The translations under genes and the position numbers were made by a program. A stretch of 64,000 nt of DNA from Isoetes taiwanensis (Eukaryota; Streptophyta; Lycopodiopsida; Isoetales; Isoetaceae), in NCBI GenBank assembly GCA_021234155.1, contig JAJEKV010000002.1, positions 20,042,480 through 20,106,479 on the forward strand, read 5' to 3'. Below the pieces are notes generated by a model. That model did no database searches. It saw only the letters and a list, made by a program, of their open reading frames with translations, and was not told the DNA's origin. Position 1 is the stretch's first letter; each line of letters begins with the position of its first letter. Shown piece after piece: positions 48,300-60,311 of this stretch.

Positions 48300-51200
48300 T
48301 CAAGATCGGTATAACTCAATCGCAAAGATGCAAATTCAACATACCGTCCGGGAAGCTAACGGTAAAAAACTATGACTCTACAAGAAAGACCGAGACAACC
48401 TAGGGTGCGGCAAAGTTATCGACGCAGCCTTCAACTCCTCGCTGATAGAACCCATACGCAGCCATAACGCAAGATAAGTCAAGTGAATAATAGCAAACCC
48501 TAAGGCATGATCCTTAAAAGTGTGAGTCAAGGAAAATGCAAATTAGTAAAGACAAGGCTCCTAGAAACCACAATGCTCAAGAAGCTTTTACAAATATGTG
48601 ATACAAGACACACATAAGAAAACTAAAACCTTATGCGACTAGGTCGCTCCAAAAACAGGCAACCTTAGGATAGATACAAACACCTATTCATTATTGCAAT
48701 GCGAGTGGTCCCATACCACTAGACCACCTAAATAAAGAGACAAGTTGAGAGATAAAGCCAAAAATACTTACAAAAACAAGGCAAGAGAGCAAAACCTAGA
48801 AACCAAAACTGAGTGCCACTAATATAATTACCGTGGTGCACCTTTTATGCTGCTTCCTTAAAGGATGCATCTCCACGAAAAAAAGTAGCAACTCAACTAA
48901 AATGAAGTGGGACGAGGGCAAAAAAATGTAGACTTCTAAGAACATAGATACTGAGTATTGTGTGTCACTCCTCTAATAAAGGTCATTAGTGAATTGCCAA
49001 ATTCCAAAGAACCAATGCATGTGTCATTGGCTCCAAAGCAAACCTCTAAAGCACCACACCACCATGGATTGCATACAAATTAACCAAGCTTCTGATAGCA
49101 ACATTCAAAACATCCTCAGAAACTAAAGCAACTCGCTGAAGCAGGCCCAAAAGAAGACAAACCCATACTCTAAGCCTAAGGCATAATACAAGCCGCACGC
49201 ATCCACGCTATCAGCAACCTATACAAGCCTGTACTTCCTCAAGGTCTATTCTCGTGATGATAAATTGTGGAACCACTCTAAATAAGGGGTAAATCATAAA
49301 AGCACGCCGTTCTACCAAATTAAACCTGCACACCAACCTACCCCTTTGTCACAGTGCCAAAAATACTAAAGCTCCAAGATCCCTATGACAAAACCAAACC
49401 ATAAAATACACAAAGATGAACCCTAAAACTGCGGCATAACGTTACCATGAAAAAGGCCCTATTTACATTGCCACTTTCCTTATAATTCCTAGACTTGTAG
49501 ACAACAAGCTTCAGGACTCTGTGATGGCACAACAAGCTGCACCTCTAGATGGCAAGACACTTCAAATCCTGCGGGACATCCTTGTGTGAGATTACCCATA
49601 GTAGAACTCTACTAGCTCCTAACATGGTCATGATGAGCACCTACATATGCACTAGACTAGGGTCTATACTCATATGGTCATTATTTGTACGTGCTTAACT
49701 CATGGTGGTACAACCCAGACCAAGAGAAACAACCGGGAACTCTGGTAAAATGGGTGTAAATGAATACCATCGGCTAAAACGAGATGGAAAACAAAACTAT
49801 ATGTTACAACCAAGTGTACGACAAAACCGACAAATCAAGCCTATATATATACCCAAGGGCGCAGACGCCAAGTGCAGGTTGTGAATAAAAGAACACCCTA
49901 CAATACTGTAAAAGAACAATAAAAAGAACTCTAAATGACAGCTTGAGGATGTAATGCGCAGCCAAATTTGACAAAGTGCGTGGCCTGCCTCATATAAAAT
50001 ATACGAGGTTCCACAACTTGAAAACTTTTGAATCAAGGCCAAAACCCCAACAACACAAAGCCACTTGCGTAATCACTAGACCTACAAGGGCTACCAAAGC
50101 AAATGACTCCGACAAATACAAGCAAACATGACTTGCCACCTAGTCTGAAATAAAAAACTTTATGGCCAAGTACCGGGATTGAAAACCTTGGTCTTGTCTT
50201 AGCTAAAACAGAAATTAAAGCAACTTGAGTCCCCGAAAAGCAAGTGACACCTCTATATCAACGGACTTACGACGGCTCGCCTCCCCGGGCCCACAAGACT
50301 AATGCTAAATCTATGAACTTAGTTGTGCAAAACACTTTTAGATACTACTCAATCAGCTCACATAAGATAGCTAAGATGATGCGATTAAAAATGCATAACC
50401 AACTCGGGTGGAGGGGCGGCAAAAACAACAAAATTTCCAGTGGCCTGCCCGCAGGCCGCCACAACCTAGAATTCATATTTTAAACAGAGCCCTTCGGCGA
50501 ACCGGAACCTCTGGCGCATCGCGAACACGCATCGGCTTGATTCAGGATGCCTCGATGGAAGCACCCAGCCCGGCTATACTTCGTAAAATAAATAGAGAGG
50601 AAGCAAATCGTTAACAGGACCGTAATAACGCCGACAAGACTTTAAATTATCATGTATCCCGTTGATCCATAACATGAACCTCGGGTAAACTAGAAAATTG
50701 ACCAAAGACTTGACAAATTTTAGAGAAATGTACATGAGCTCATATAAACTGTAATAAGAGGAACACGAAAGTGTTTTACCAAATTCTACAAGCGCCAAGT
50801 TAGTTAAAATACCGCTATCCTACGCTTGTTTGTTAAGGCGTACATTACAACAGAAGAAAAGTGCTTCAAACTGAATGTATACCTATAATCTCTCCAATGG
50901 CTCAAAAACCTTTTGATCCCGCCGACGCATTATCAGGAGTAAACTTCCATCTATCTTCAGGATCAAAAAGAGAAGTAGCCAAACAAACCTAACGGTTCTC
51001 GTGATTCAGGCGGTTAGCAAACGGCAATGAAAGTATGAAAAATAATACGCTCATCAAGTTATCTACAACCACGTGCAAGGCTTGCCTGTGAACCTCAAAT
51101 CACAAACCGGGGCCTACGCACGTAAATCCCTCGGCAGAGCATGTCACTGTGAAGGCTGGCCCCACACAACAAAGTTAGATGCAAAGACCTGACAAAACCC

Positions 51201-51750
51201 AGCTGGGCAAAGGAGCTCCAGTTAAACCAAACAAGCAAGGAGCTCAGGTATGCAGATGCTAGGGCTAAAATCCAAGCAAGACCCCATGTCTAAATGGAAA
51301 TAGCAAAACCCAAAACCACTCTAAATAAGAGCTAAGCACCACCGTAGCTACAATGTAATCGTAATCCTACAAGCCAAATCTAAAATCGATCAAGCCAAGT
51401 CCGGGTGAGAAAGGAACTACGGCTGCAAGGGGATAAGAAGGAAGACGCCAATTCCCCGGCGACTACCGAAGTAAAGGGCCAGGAAAGTGACGCCCGATGC
51501 ACAAAACCAAGGAAGGCGAATAAACCCCAACCACAACCCTTAAAACCAAACCCAACGGGTAAGCAAAGTGTGTCGAAATTTAATTTAAAGGGAAAGATGC
51601 ATCAAAATGCCCCTGGCTGAAAACAAAACCCTAAACGCTTCTCAAGAAAACAAATCGCCACAACATACAGCACTCCGAAAACACTACCCGAGGCCGCTAT
51701 AGAAAAGCAAAGATTACCGAGGATGCAGTAACCCGAAAATATGCGTGCTA
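48300..51750. other. A/C-rich interior of the last unit, no recognisable gene
   Basis: Long A/C-rich stretch with open frames under 85 codons on both strands and no motif I recognise. From about 50,220 the base composition becomes more balanced and CG words increase, approaching that of Element 2. I could not find reverse transcriptase, integrase, transposase or helicase signatures. Confidence 0.55.
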
Positions 51751-51754
51751 ATTC

Positions 51755-51893
51755 CATCGAGGAGAGAGGTATTCTCGAGAACGGGCCGATGGAGACAAAA
51801 AGGGGAAAAACAGACGCAAATACTCCAAAGGAAACACTCTCGACAGCCAACTAGCTCATAGCTGGATTTCCATCTCGCTTATTCGGAACGCCG
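51755..51893 (+). repeat. Right-terminal module of the insertion
   Basis: 'cgaggagagaggtattc', 'gagacaaaaaggggaaaaa', 'aaatactccaaaggaaacac' at 51,815 and 'tcgcttattcggaacgc' at 51,876, ending in 'agcaatcagactt'. This follows copy 5 word by word but lacks the unit start. The next bases (aaaatttggtaacgaagaag) belong to Element 2 pol, so this is the right end of the insertion. Confidence 0.65.
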
Positions 51894-52956
51894 AGCAATC
51901 AGACTTAAAATTTGGTAACGAAGAAGCTGGCACCCAGGAAGTGGCCGTCGCTCAAGATCAATTAACGTGTTGGGGAACAAGCATATCGGCCTGAATTGCC
52001 GACCTCGCCAGATCCAATGCTGTCTTTCATGTGATCTCTTAAAGCGCATGCACCCCAGATCCGCAGGAGGACCTTGGATACAAATCACCCCTGTACTGTG
52101 CCCACGTATTGAGTACCAGAGAGAAAATTCGAAGCTTTCCTTTCTGATCGAAAGTGGTTACAAGCGCACTGCCAGAGGACCCAAATGTCAAAGAATACTT
52201 GGTCATGGGAAACACTTGCCAGTTGAGGGATGCCACGTACGGTGCCGACCTTTGAGAAGCACTATCCGGATCTCCATGCTGACCTCGCCAGCCGCACCAC
52301 CACGACATACACAACTCCCCGCAGCTTGAATGCTTGATTCACGCAGAATCATGCACTAGGGAGGGCATTTACCCACCTGGCGGTACTGAAGGTCACCGGC
52401 GATGTGGATCACCCTGTTCCTAGACTGCAGGTGTACTGGCCACGTGGGACATGACCGCTTGTCCTTAAAAGCATGTATTTGATAGGCCGCTGCTTCATTC
52501 ATTATAGTAGAACTTTACCCATTCTTACGCCGTACAATGCACTAAGTAACCATCATGATAAGTTCCTTGTAGATAGGCTCTTTCTTTGAAGTATTATACT
52601 GTAGTCCCTTCAAATCACAAATTAAATTTTATATTATTCATATATACCATGAGTATTGACATGCGAAGCGGAAGCCGTGAATTCCGCTACAAAGTGCCAA
52701 ATGATGCAACCACTTCGTGATCCATGGTTCACGTGTTAATTTTCCTTGTTATGATAAATGAAATGACCGGGCCCCTAAACTTTTTTTTTTATGATGGTGC
52801 CCTCAGAATGCACTCCCCGCAGTGTTTGTCCTTCCTCTCGTTAAATTTTTGAACTTACCGTGGCTATCATTCACGAATTTGTGCCACCTTCAGTACTCTT
52901 ACCAGCCACAACTATCTCTTTGGTTAATTAACCCCAATGCCGAGACAGTATTATTT
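51894..52956 (+). pseudogene. Element 2 pol, right part after the insertion
   Basis: Begins 'aaaatttggtaacgaagaag', which corresponds to 'aaagattggtaactctaaag' at 16,593 in Element 1, and continues co-linearly: 'ctgaattgcc' at 51,991 against 16,681, 'aggacccaaatgtc' at 52,175 against 16,852, 'gagaagcactatccg' at 52,254 against 16,933, and 'ttaattaaccccaatgccga' at 52,924 before the LTR. It supplies exactly the region missing from the left half at 29,985. Frames are broken. Confidence 0.82.
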
Positions 52957-52969
52957 CTGGCGGTGAGAA
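52957..52969 (+). promoter_or_regulatory. Degraded polypurine tract of Element 2
   Basis: 'ctggcggtgagaa' stands where Element 1 has 'taagggggggagaa', directly before the shared LTR start tgtgacgctcc. Substitutions have interrupted the G run, so its priming role is probably lost. Confidence 0.7.
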
Positions 52970-55200
52970 TGTGACGCTCCAAGTATTTATACTCGTGATA
53001 ATGCACAAAATACACCCACACGCCACCCAAGCAGCTGCACGCCACCTCATAGTACGTAACCCAGGGGTTGACTTCCAGCGATTAAATTAAAGCCATGCCA
53101 CTTTCTAAATTTAGATAGCGATAATAACCCGTAATTGTATGAGTTAATATCTGCCCGGATTTCACTAAGAATTCAATGAAGTTTGTAGGCTACGCCACCG
53201 ACCAAACCTCATTGGTCGCGATGGGGATGCTAACTGGCTTCATCAAGGTGGATCACCACCTCCATCTTCAAAATCAAGACATGAGCCACCACCTTGCCAA
53301 GCACCTTTACCTCAGAAACCTCCTAAGTCAGAGCCAAGTCCGTAACATGGAAGCACCAAATTACAACTTAATCCAAATAGAACTCGTGGGTGGTTATTAT
53401 AGCTTGAGAATTCTAGGGTGAAGCGCTCGCTAAGCACTTGTTGTGTTGTTTCCAGGCTCTGTTTCTCTCAGGTTTTACTTGTAGGAACTAACCTTTAAAT
53501 CTGCAAAGGTGAGTTCTCTTTAATTCGATTCCGGTTCCTGCTCTGTACATTGACTGAGCGGCCCTGCATAGTATTGCGGAAAATGGGGGAATGAGCGTGG
53601 AGGACCTCTGAGCCGTTAGGCAGTACACTTAGGTTGATCCCTCAGATATTCTCCATTAGTTGGGCGCCTGCACAAGAGAGACCACCGAAATCGCGGATGG
53701 CGGGAACCCCGCTAGCACCGCCGCATAAGGGACGCAGCGGTGAAGCGTAAAGTGGGTCTCACCAACATAAAGGCCCCGAGACTCCTACAAGGGCTAGGCC
53801 CCACAGCCCGTCACGAGGGCCTGCATGGTCCTGTGCAGCAGGTGTGACTGTGCATGGGGCACCCCGCGGCTTTGAGTAGATTTAGGTGAGGTGCCTGCAC
53901 GGGGGTTGGGCCGAGCAAGCAGACGATTCTCAGCCCCTGGCACCATCAGTGGGATCCCTGAAGGGACGTTTCTTTCCCCTCACTCCGCCACTTCCGGGAC
54001 GGGCTTTATGAACTCGTGAGTAGGCTCGGCGGGTGATACTCTTGAGTCTCAAGGTCCTGGCGGCTATAGTGAATGCCTGGTTAGGCACGACGGCCCACCC
54101 GCGCGTGCAAATGCGAGGTGCTGATATGGCACCCTGGAAGCTGCCGCCCCGCCATCTTCTTGAGGATCTACGCCGCATACCCAGCCCTGCTTCCGGTAAA
54201 CCCCATGGGTGTTCTTCCTCCTTAGTACAAATGATTTTGCTCAAGCGTTTCACTCTGAATATCATGCACGTGGGTAAAATTACATATGATATTTATGTTG
54301 TGTGCTAACCTTGTATTCAATACGCTCGCGACGTGAGCCCCACGGAAGGCGCGTAGCTCAATGATCTCTCGCGGTCCTTCTTCACTTGAGCATCTTCATA
54401 GATGGCCCGAAAGGACCTGAGGGCCCCGCCAAGCGGCAGTTGCCGCCGCGAGGGAAAAGTCCTCAGGGCACCGAGTGTCTATATGCTCCAGTGGATGGCC
54501 ACAAAGAGCCCAACTCGTGAGCAGAAGCCTGCTAGAAGCCCGCTTCCGACTCGCAGAGCGCTATCAAGAAAACCCCATCAGCTGGGATCGCAATCGTGGG
54601 TCTTTACCGAGATCCTGTGAAATACCAAAAAGACAAGGAAGTTGTTGTTATGAAGCTGCTCTTTCCGCAGGTTGGTCGAGATAGCCCAACAGCTAAGACC
54701 CACCTCCGCTTCCAAACTTTTTGCTATTTTGGACTCCGTGAGGGTCAGCCGAGGCCTATTTGATAGCCCCTTTTGGAGATGCAACCCCGCCATCCACGCA
54801 AAGAGGCCCAAATCAGCACTCAAAGATTTAGCTCGTTCTGAGAATCCGGGAGGCTTATCCTTTTTAGCTTAGTCCTCGTGTACATCCATTTAACAATTTT
54901 GTGTGCTAATTTAAATATTAACCAAGTTTCGTTCCATTTGCCTCTATTGCAAAATAATTATTAATATAATAAATAATTAACTCTTAATAATGGTTTAAAA
55001 TAGGGATGTCAAAGATAAAAGTGGAAAAGGGTATTTAATCAGATGGAATCAATCGAGACCCTCAAGTCTCGACCTCCTACAAAACTTTTGCCGCTAGAAA
55101 AGATAGATCTTATATCCAACATGCAAAGCCATCCCTCGACTATGCTGGATTTCAGAGTTCTATACCCGTGAAATGCTTCCCCTTTGCATCCTTTTGGGAG
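52970..55200 (+). repeat. 3' LTR of Element 2, internally deleted
   Basis: Starts tgtgacgctccaagtattta and follows the 5' LTR (19,590 on) to about 54,620, including 'aaccaggggttgact' (53,050), 'gagagaccaccgaaat' (53,674) and 'cacttgagcatcttca' (54,383). It then jumps: 54,625-54,990 matches 22,930-23,300 instead, with 'cgtgagggtcagccgaggc' at 54,737 and the AT block at 54,950-54,990. About 1.7 kb of LTR is therefore missing. The region to about 55,200 still resembles 9,890-10,030 of Element 1. The right end is not sharp. Confidence 0.7.
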
Positions 55201-56765
55201 AGCCGCCACAGCCTTTACATATGGTTTGTGCTGTGCGAGGGGAAATGCCTCCCGGAGTGGAGACACCCATGCACACACGCGGCTCTTATGCAGCAACCCC
55301 ATAGCCGCAACCCAATTTATATCCTCATGGCATGACTCGGCCAAGAATACCTTGAGGGCCTCTTTGCTCTAGCTATTCTCTGCGGGAGGATGTATGTCCT
55401 CAGCAGAGAGCAGTAAGGTCCCTCGATTCTTCGTGATGTGAGGAAGAGGGACGAATATATAAGGATAGACGATGGTCCGGTGGAAGTAGCTATTTAACAA
55501 AATGCCACTCACACCGTGATTGTATACCTGACCGGATTGGATGCTCCTTCGTTATCTATCACCGCGCCGAGTTCCTCCTTGGATGATATCTGGATACTGT
55601 AATGGTGCCCGTTATTGTCAGTACCTGCGCTGGAACCAGGCGTTTCTACCAATTGAAAAAGCGCAGAACCTTCTTATTATAACAAAGTTTTCAAAATATC
55701 CTTTATCGCCATGATTCCGGTACCGCACATTGAAGTTATAGTACATCTTCACTCAAGTAAGAGATCCGGTATATGTCTTTAAAACCAATGCACATTTCCT
55801 TAAACGTTGCAAAATTGAGGGGCTATAAAGGGATATTGAATCTGAAACCTCTAAGGAGGCCGCTGTATGGGCCAAAGCACCAAATGAGTTCATTAAAGTC
55901 GCCTATAACAATGGTTTATTTTCCATATTCGTTGACATTGTTTCTTTCGGCCGCCAGGTATAACTTGTGAATATTTATTGAGGTTATTTGTCCGACATAT
56001 GCTAAGTGAATATTCATTGAGTGGGAGGTTGTAAAGTTACCCCGAGTAAGCGCACAAGTAATTCGTAAATATATGTGGAGGCTGTAAAAAGCTGTATGAA
56101 CATGCGAACATGTGGAGGTTGTGAAGTTGCATGAAATCAGTGGTATCGATTGCTGCTTCAACAATTAAGTTCATCCTAAGAATATCTCCAAAATGAAATT
56201 ACTATAAAAACATTACAAAGATTTTAAAGTTGACAAATAGAAAATATAAAATTGTCGGCTTCACGAACTACCGCTGCAATAGTATAGTTTCCTTTTGTAT
56301 CTTCCTCGGGAGCTAAGTTGTTTTGAAAATCCTAGTTTACTCCTATATGCTCCCATGGAAACCTACTTATTTATGATGAATGCCGAAATGTACGTTAAGA
56401 ATTTAATAGAATAGTTAGATCTTACTATGCAAATCGAAGTTTGTGGTTATGAATCAGCGAATCCGCTTCCAAAGAACTGCACTATACATGTATTATAACA
56501 ATGCACGCTAACGCCATAACTGGCCTACAAATTTAGAACAACGCTCTAAAATAGCGCGTACCTTTAACTCATCATCATGAGCACCATGTCAAATCAACAT
56601 CTTTCCTTACCCTCATATGTGACTCAACATGGTACCTAGATTCTCATTTGAGTCTCTAATTTAATGCAAATCCTAGAAATTCCCATTTCTTTTGCAAAGA
56701 GAATGCATAACTTTTTTAAGTAAGCCTGCAAATGTTTGATATCCGATATTGGTCTACTTTTTGAG

Positions 56766-56886
56766 GCGTGAAATATGCCCGCAAAACATTTGTGGGATCA
56801 CCTAAACAATGATAATTGGCGGCTACAATTTATGGCGAAAATATGCCGGCAAAAATACCAGGTGGATCACCTTATACAATGATGTT
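56766..56886. repeat. Two-copy repeat, period about 69 bp
   Basis: 'gcgtgaaatatgcccgcaaaa' then 'gtgggatcacctaaacaatg' (56,766-56,816) recurs as 'gcgaaaatatgccggcaaaaa' then 'ggtggatcaccttatacaat' (56,835-56,886). Confidence 0.75.
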
Positions 56887-59800
56887 TTCTAGCGAGGCAA
56901 ATGGTTCTATTAACATCACCAAAACAAAATACACTTTTTTTATTTAACAATTCGACCCTACAAATTTTCTTCAAATGGAGTCGCTTCTAATCCTAGAAGT
57001 ATAAATATGGGTTTTATAGTAGCTTAATCTTAAGCATACCATGCTTTTATAAAAGTCCTCGTGAGGATCAAGAACTATATCAGACGTAGTCATACACTCC
57101 TTCAAGTAGAAATGTACTGCGCAAGATTTCTATATGTACTCAAACCCTGAAAGTTGTTCAAGGAAGCAGCACCAATATATGAAACTAGCTTTGTTCAGAA
57201 TGATACTAGAGAAGAGAGAAATGCAAACCCACGTATGTCAAGCGAAATATATACAGTTGAAACTAACTAATATGGACATTCGAAATCTATGCATCTCCAA
57301 ATGAAACCGCCGCTATGATTCTGTAATCAAGTAGCATAGATGCACAGGATTATAGTATTCGCAAGCCTAAATCCTAGCGACCCTTTAACATATAAAAAAA
57401 CTAACCTCAATTCCTCAAATGTGTAGCGTATCATGCGAGATGCAAAAGTCCAAAGATCTCAAGAGCGTAGAGCTCTTGCCAAACCTCACCCCATTTCGCC
57501 ACCGCCAACCTACACCCCAAACCCAGCACATTTCATGCATGAAATTCATATATAGAAAAAGGAGAAAAACTATACGCTGGTGTAGACTACCAACAAAAAT
57601 ACAAATTTACCCCGCAGTGGCCAAGCATTTTAACTTGGCACCAAATGAAGCTGAAACCACTGCATGCCCACGCGCCTCCATTTCCGTAATGCAACTAAGC
57701 AGTTTTGTCACTATTTTTCATTTTGTGCAAAGACACAAATCACCATCATTTAACAAGCTGCCTCATTGTTGCCACTCAATGCCAACACACCATACATCCA
57801 TTTAAATATATTACCTATTATAAATTTTACATTCTTCGTCACTTGAATTATGAAAGTATCCACACAAAACAAACTCCCACTAGCTTCAAGGCCTCCTCCG
57901 TTTTGGCATACAAACTTCACATTCTAAAGACCTGGACTGTAAATATCAGACTCCCTAAAACAACGAAAAACTCAGATCTCAGATAGTAACTACAAATGAA
58001 CAGAGCAAAGATTCACCGCCTGAGGAGCGGCTCTTCACGGACTTAGTTGAATCGCTTCTTGGAAAGTTCACGTACATAAATCAAAACAGAATAGAAATAA
58101 CCGAATGCTGAGGTTCCTTACTTGAAATTGTTGAACGCCATTGCCGCTTTTCCTCGACAGACGCCGGATAAACAAAATACAATGTAGCCATACCCTACCC
58201 CAGCTTTTCTGCTCATGTCGACGGCTTTGAACCGTATCCCACTTTGCACTGGATCTTGGAAGTACTGCGGAGTCCTAATTTGAAGAAGCGCTGCGGTGAC
58301 GCACCATTTTACCTTGCATATTGCCGCAGAACCATCAAAGCATGCCCCATCCCCATTTACCCTTTCCTCGCTATGCTCCATATCGCACTCCTATCCTCCC
58401 CGGCTTCTCATACTATAAAAGTTTTAACAATAGGGCAAACATAAGCGCTCCATTTTATGTTGAATCTGATCGTCCAATTAGTTTCAATCAAACCTCGCCG
58501 TCCGGATGAAATTGGAATGGAACACCTTTTAAAACATTGCAATGGCGGTGGATACCGTATGCAAGGGGCCGCTTGAAGGGACGGTGAGAGTACAAGTGCT
58601 CTATGAACCGCGTGGAATACTGTATGGATGACTTTATTGATTTTACACCCAGATCTCCCCTCCAGATGTAGCAGCCTGCCCGGGGCCTCCACCAAGAGAC
58701 TATGGATTTACTCACACCTTCTTCGCTCGAGATCTTGTACTTCAAGATCCCTCCATCTCGTAGCTTCCATCCCAAGTCTTACGGCCACGCCCCAAACATC
58801 ACAGGCTTCATTACTACTTTCAATTCGGGGATGAAGAAGGGAAGACCTCTATCATAACCCCACTCACCTTAAGGAGGAGAAGCAAGAGCTTCAAAGGAGG
58901 AAGAGGCCCCATGACCTCTGGCTAAGGAGGTAGCTACTCTGCCACAGTAAAGCCGCTAGGGAATCACCTCACACGCTTTTATCACCTCCGCAAGGGCAGG
59001 TCTTTTTGCAAAAGTACGAGACTGGCCCCGTAGTCGGGCATCGCGGGTGGAGCCCTCAAGCTTTGTCCACCTTCTATGGCTACAAGAAGCTTCCATCTTG
59101 ATCCTACTTATGTTGGTGTGTCGGGATCTCTTCGCCTCCCCTACCGCTTGGGCTTTCAAGACATAGCACCTGATGAGCATAAAGCTCCCCACGCATGTAC
59201 CCCATTAGCCGCTGCCTATCCTCCGTGAGGTTGCGCTTCCCTTGAGGTCAGCTTTTAATCGCTGACCTGTGGATCACCCCATACACCATCTACGCCACCA
59301 TCCCTCCTACACCAATGGATCAGGATGCAGGCTTCCAGTCCCACTAGATATAAGAGGCATTATAGAGTACTAGTAATGGTGGGCAAAGCTCTTAGTTCTT
59401 AATGTATGATAGCATCGCGATCTTGCAAAACAAGAAGTATATGCAACTCCCACGCTTCTTAATGTCTTCTCACCCGCATAAAGACCAATAAGTAACATGG
59501 CCAAGGTATATATGTAAGTATTGTAAGGAACTGGCCATGTCTTCTCGTGAAATCCCTCTAAGGAGAAGAAGATGAACATATTGTTGCTCACTATTTCTAT
59601 TAAAAACCATAAATATGCATAAGACTTACGAATTATTTCATAATGTTTTTAGATTTACTTACTTTAAATTGTTCGGGATGCTTATATGCTTATTTGCAAG
59701 TCTTCGATGAAAATATATGGTGCAATATCCAAATACTTTTAAAACACTTCTATGAAGTAAAACTATCATTTTGATTTGCGCTCACAATGAGCATAAACGA

Positions 59801-60160
59801 CACGTTGAAATCGATGAACGAAAAAGCAAACATGTCCACAAGTACCTCACAAAAACTAATAGCATTTCCTCAGCCATTTGTTTAACATATGGTAATCTAA
59901 TCTATTTAGACTATTGGAGCATATATTGTACAAATCTTCTTTTAATTTTCGTAATGAATAACTCATTATACCGATGATACTACCATCCGTAGACTCTAAC
60001 TTACACCTTAGGGTATCCATATGCATTTCAGAGGCCACTTGTAGCCTAATCTCATCCTAACTTCATCCCCAATTGGGCGCCGTGACTATTTGCTAACCCC
60101 TTCTATGTTCCAGTACCTTAACCATAAATAACAAACAACTAAGCACTTTCATTTGTATTT

Positions 60161-60311
60161 GCATCTCATGTGCGCATCATTTTATCTACTACAATTCACT
60201 GATTACTCTTTTACGCTCCTCAAAGACTACACATGTAGTATTTGCATCAACAATTTACATCATCATCTCATGTGCATCATTATTTTTTATCTACTTCCCA
60301 TTCACTGACAC
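60161..60311. repeat. Two-copy repeat, period about 100 bp
   Basis: 'catctcatgtgcgcatcatt', 'ttatctac' and 'attcactga' at 60,162-60,203 recur as 'catctcatgtgcatcattat', 'ttatctact' and 'attcactgaca' at 60,265-60,311. Confidence 0.7.

Larger units (their letters stand above)
29986..51893. mobile_element. 21.9-kb nested insertion: mosaic of an unrecognised repeat family
   Basis: Bounded by the two halves of Element 2 pol. The left edge begins (ctt)agagcctagttgaactcc; the right edge ends in a decayed form of the sequence that precedes 'agagcctagttg' in internal units. It therefore starts at a unit start and stops at a unit end. Internally it is T/G-rich on the + strand to about 35,450 and A/C-rich afterwards. 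Direct repeats of 1.28 kb and about 4 kb, and several short tandem repeats, occur inside. No gag, pol or transposase motif was recognised on either strand, and open frames are all below 150 codons. I read it as a non-autonomous retroelement array or a large derivative; the class is uncertain. Confidence 0.7.
19590..55200 (+). mobile_element. Element 2: Ty3/gypsy-type retrotransposon interrupted by a 21.9-kb insertion
   Basis: Same family and orientation as Element 1. The 5' LTR starts at 19,590 (tggacgttccaagcatttat), gag at about 25,790 and pol at about 27,060. Pol stops being alignable with Element 1 at about 29,985 and resumes at 51,894. The right-hand part then runs into a degraded polypurine tract (52,957) and the 3' LTR (52,970). 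The split point is clear because Element 1 reads uninterrupted across it near 16,585-16,600. Without the insertion the element spans about 13.7 kb, close to Element 1. The right end is approximate. Several pol motifs are better preserved than in Element 1. Confidence 0.82.

Noticed and set aside
36000-51900. A/C-rich repeats considered as a CRISPR array or telomere-like satellite
   Set aside because: Repeat units are 1-5 kb with variable interiors; there are no regular short repeats with spacers and no telomere motif.
57419-57805. Plus-strand open frame of 128 codons
   Set aside because: No motif, no conserved partner, low-complexity surroundings; could be chance in a 6-kb gap.
58100-59350. 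Moderately GC-rich stretch considered as host gene exons
   Set aside because: Frames change every few dozen codons on both strands and I could not connect them with splice sites or recognise any product.
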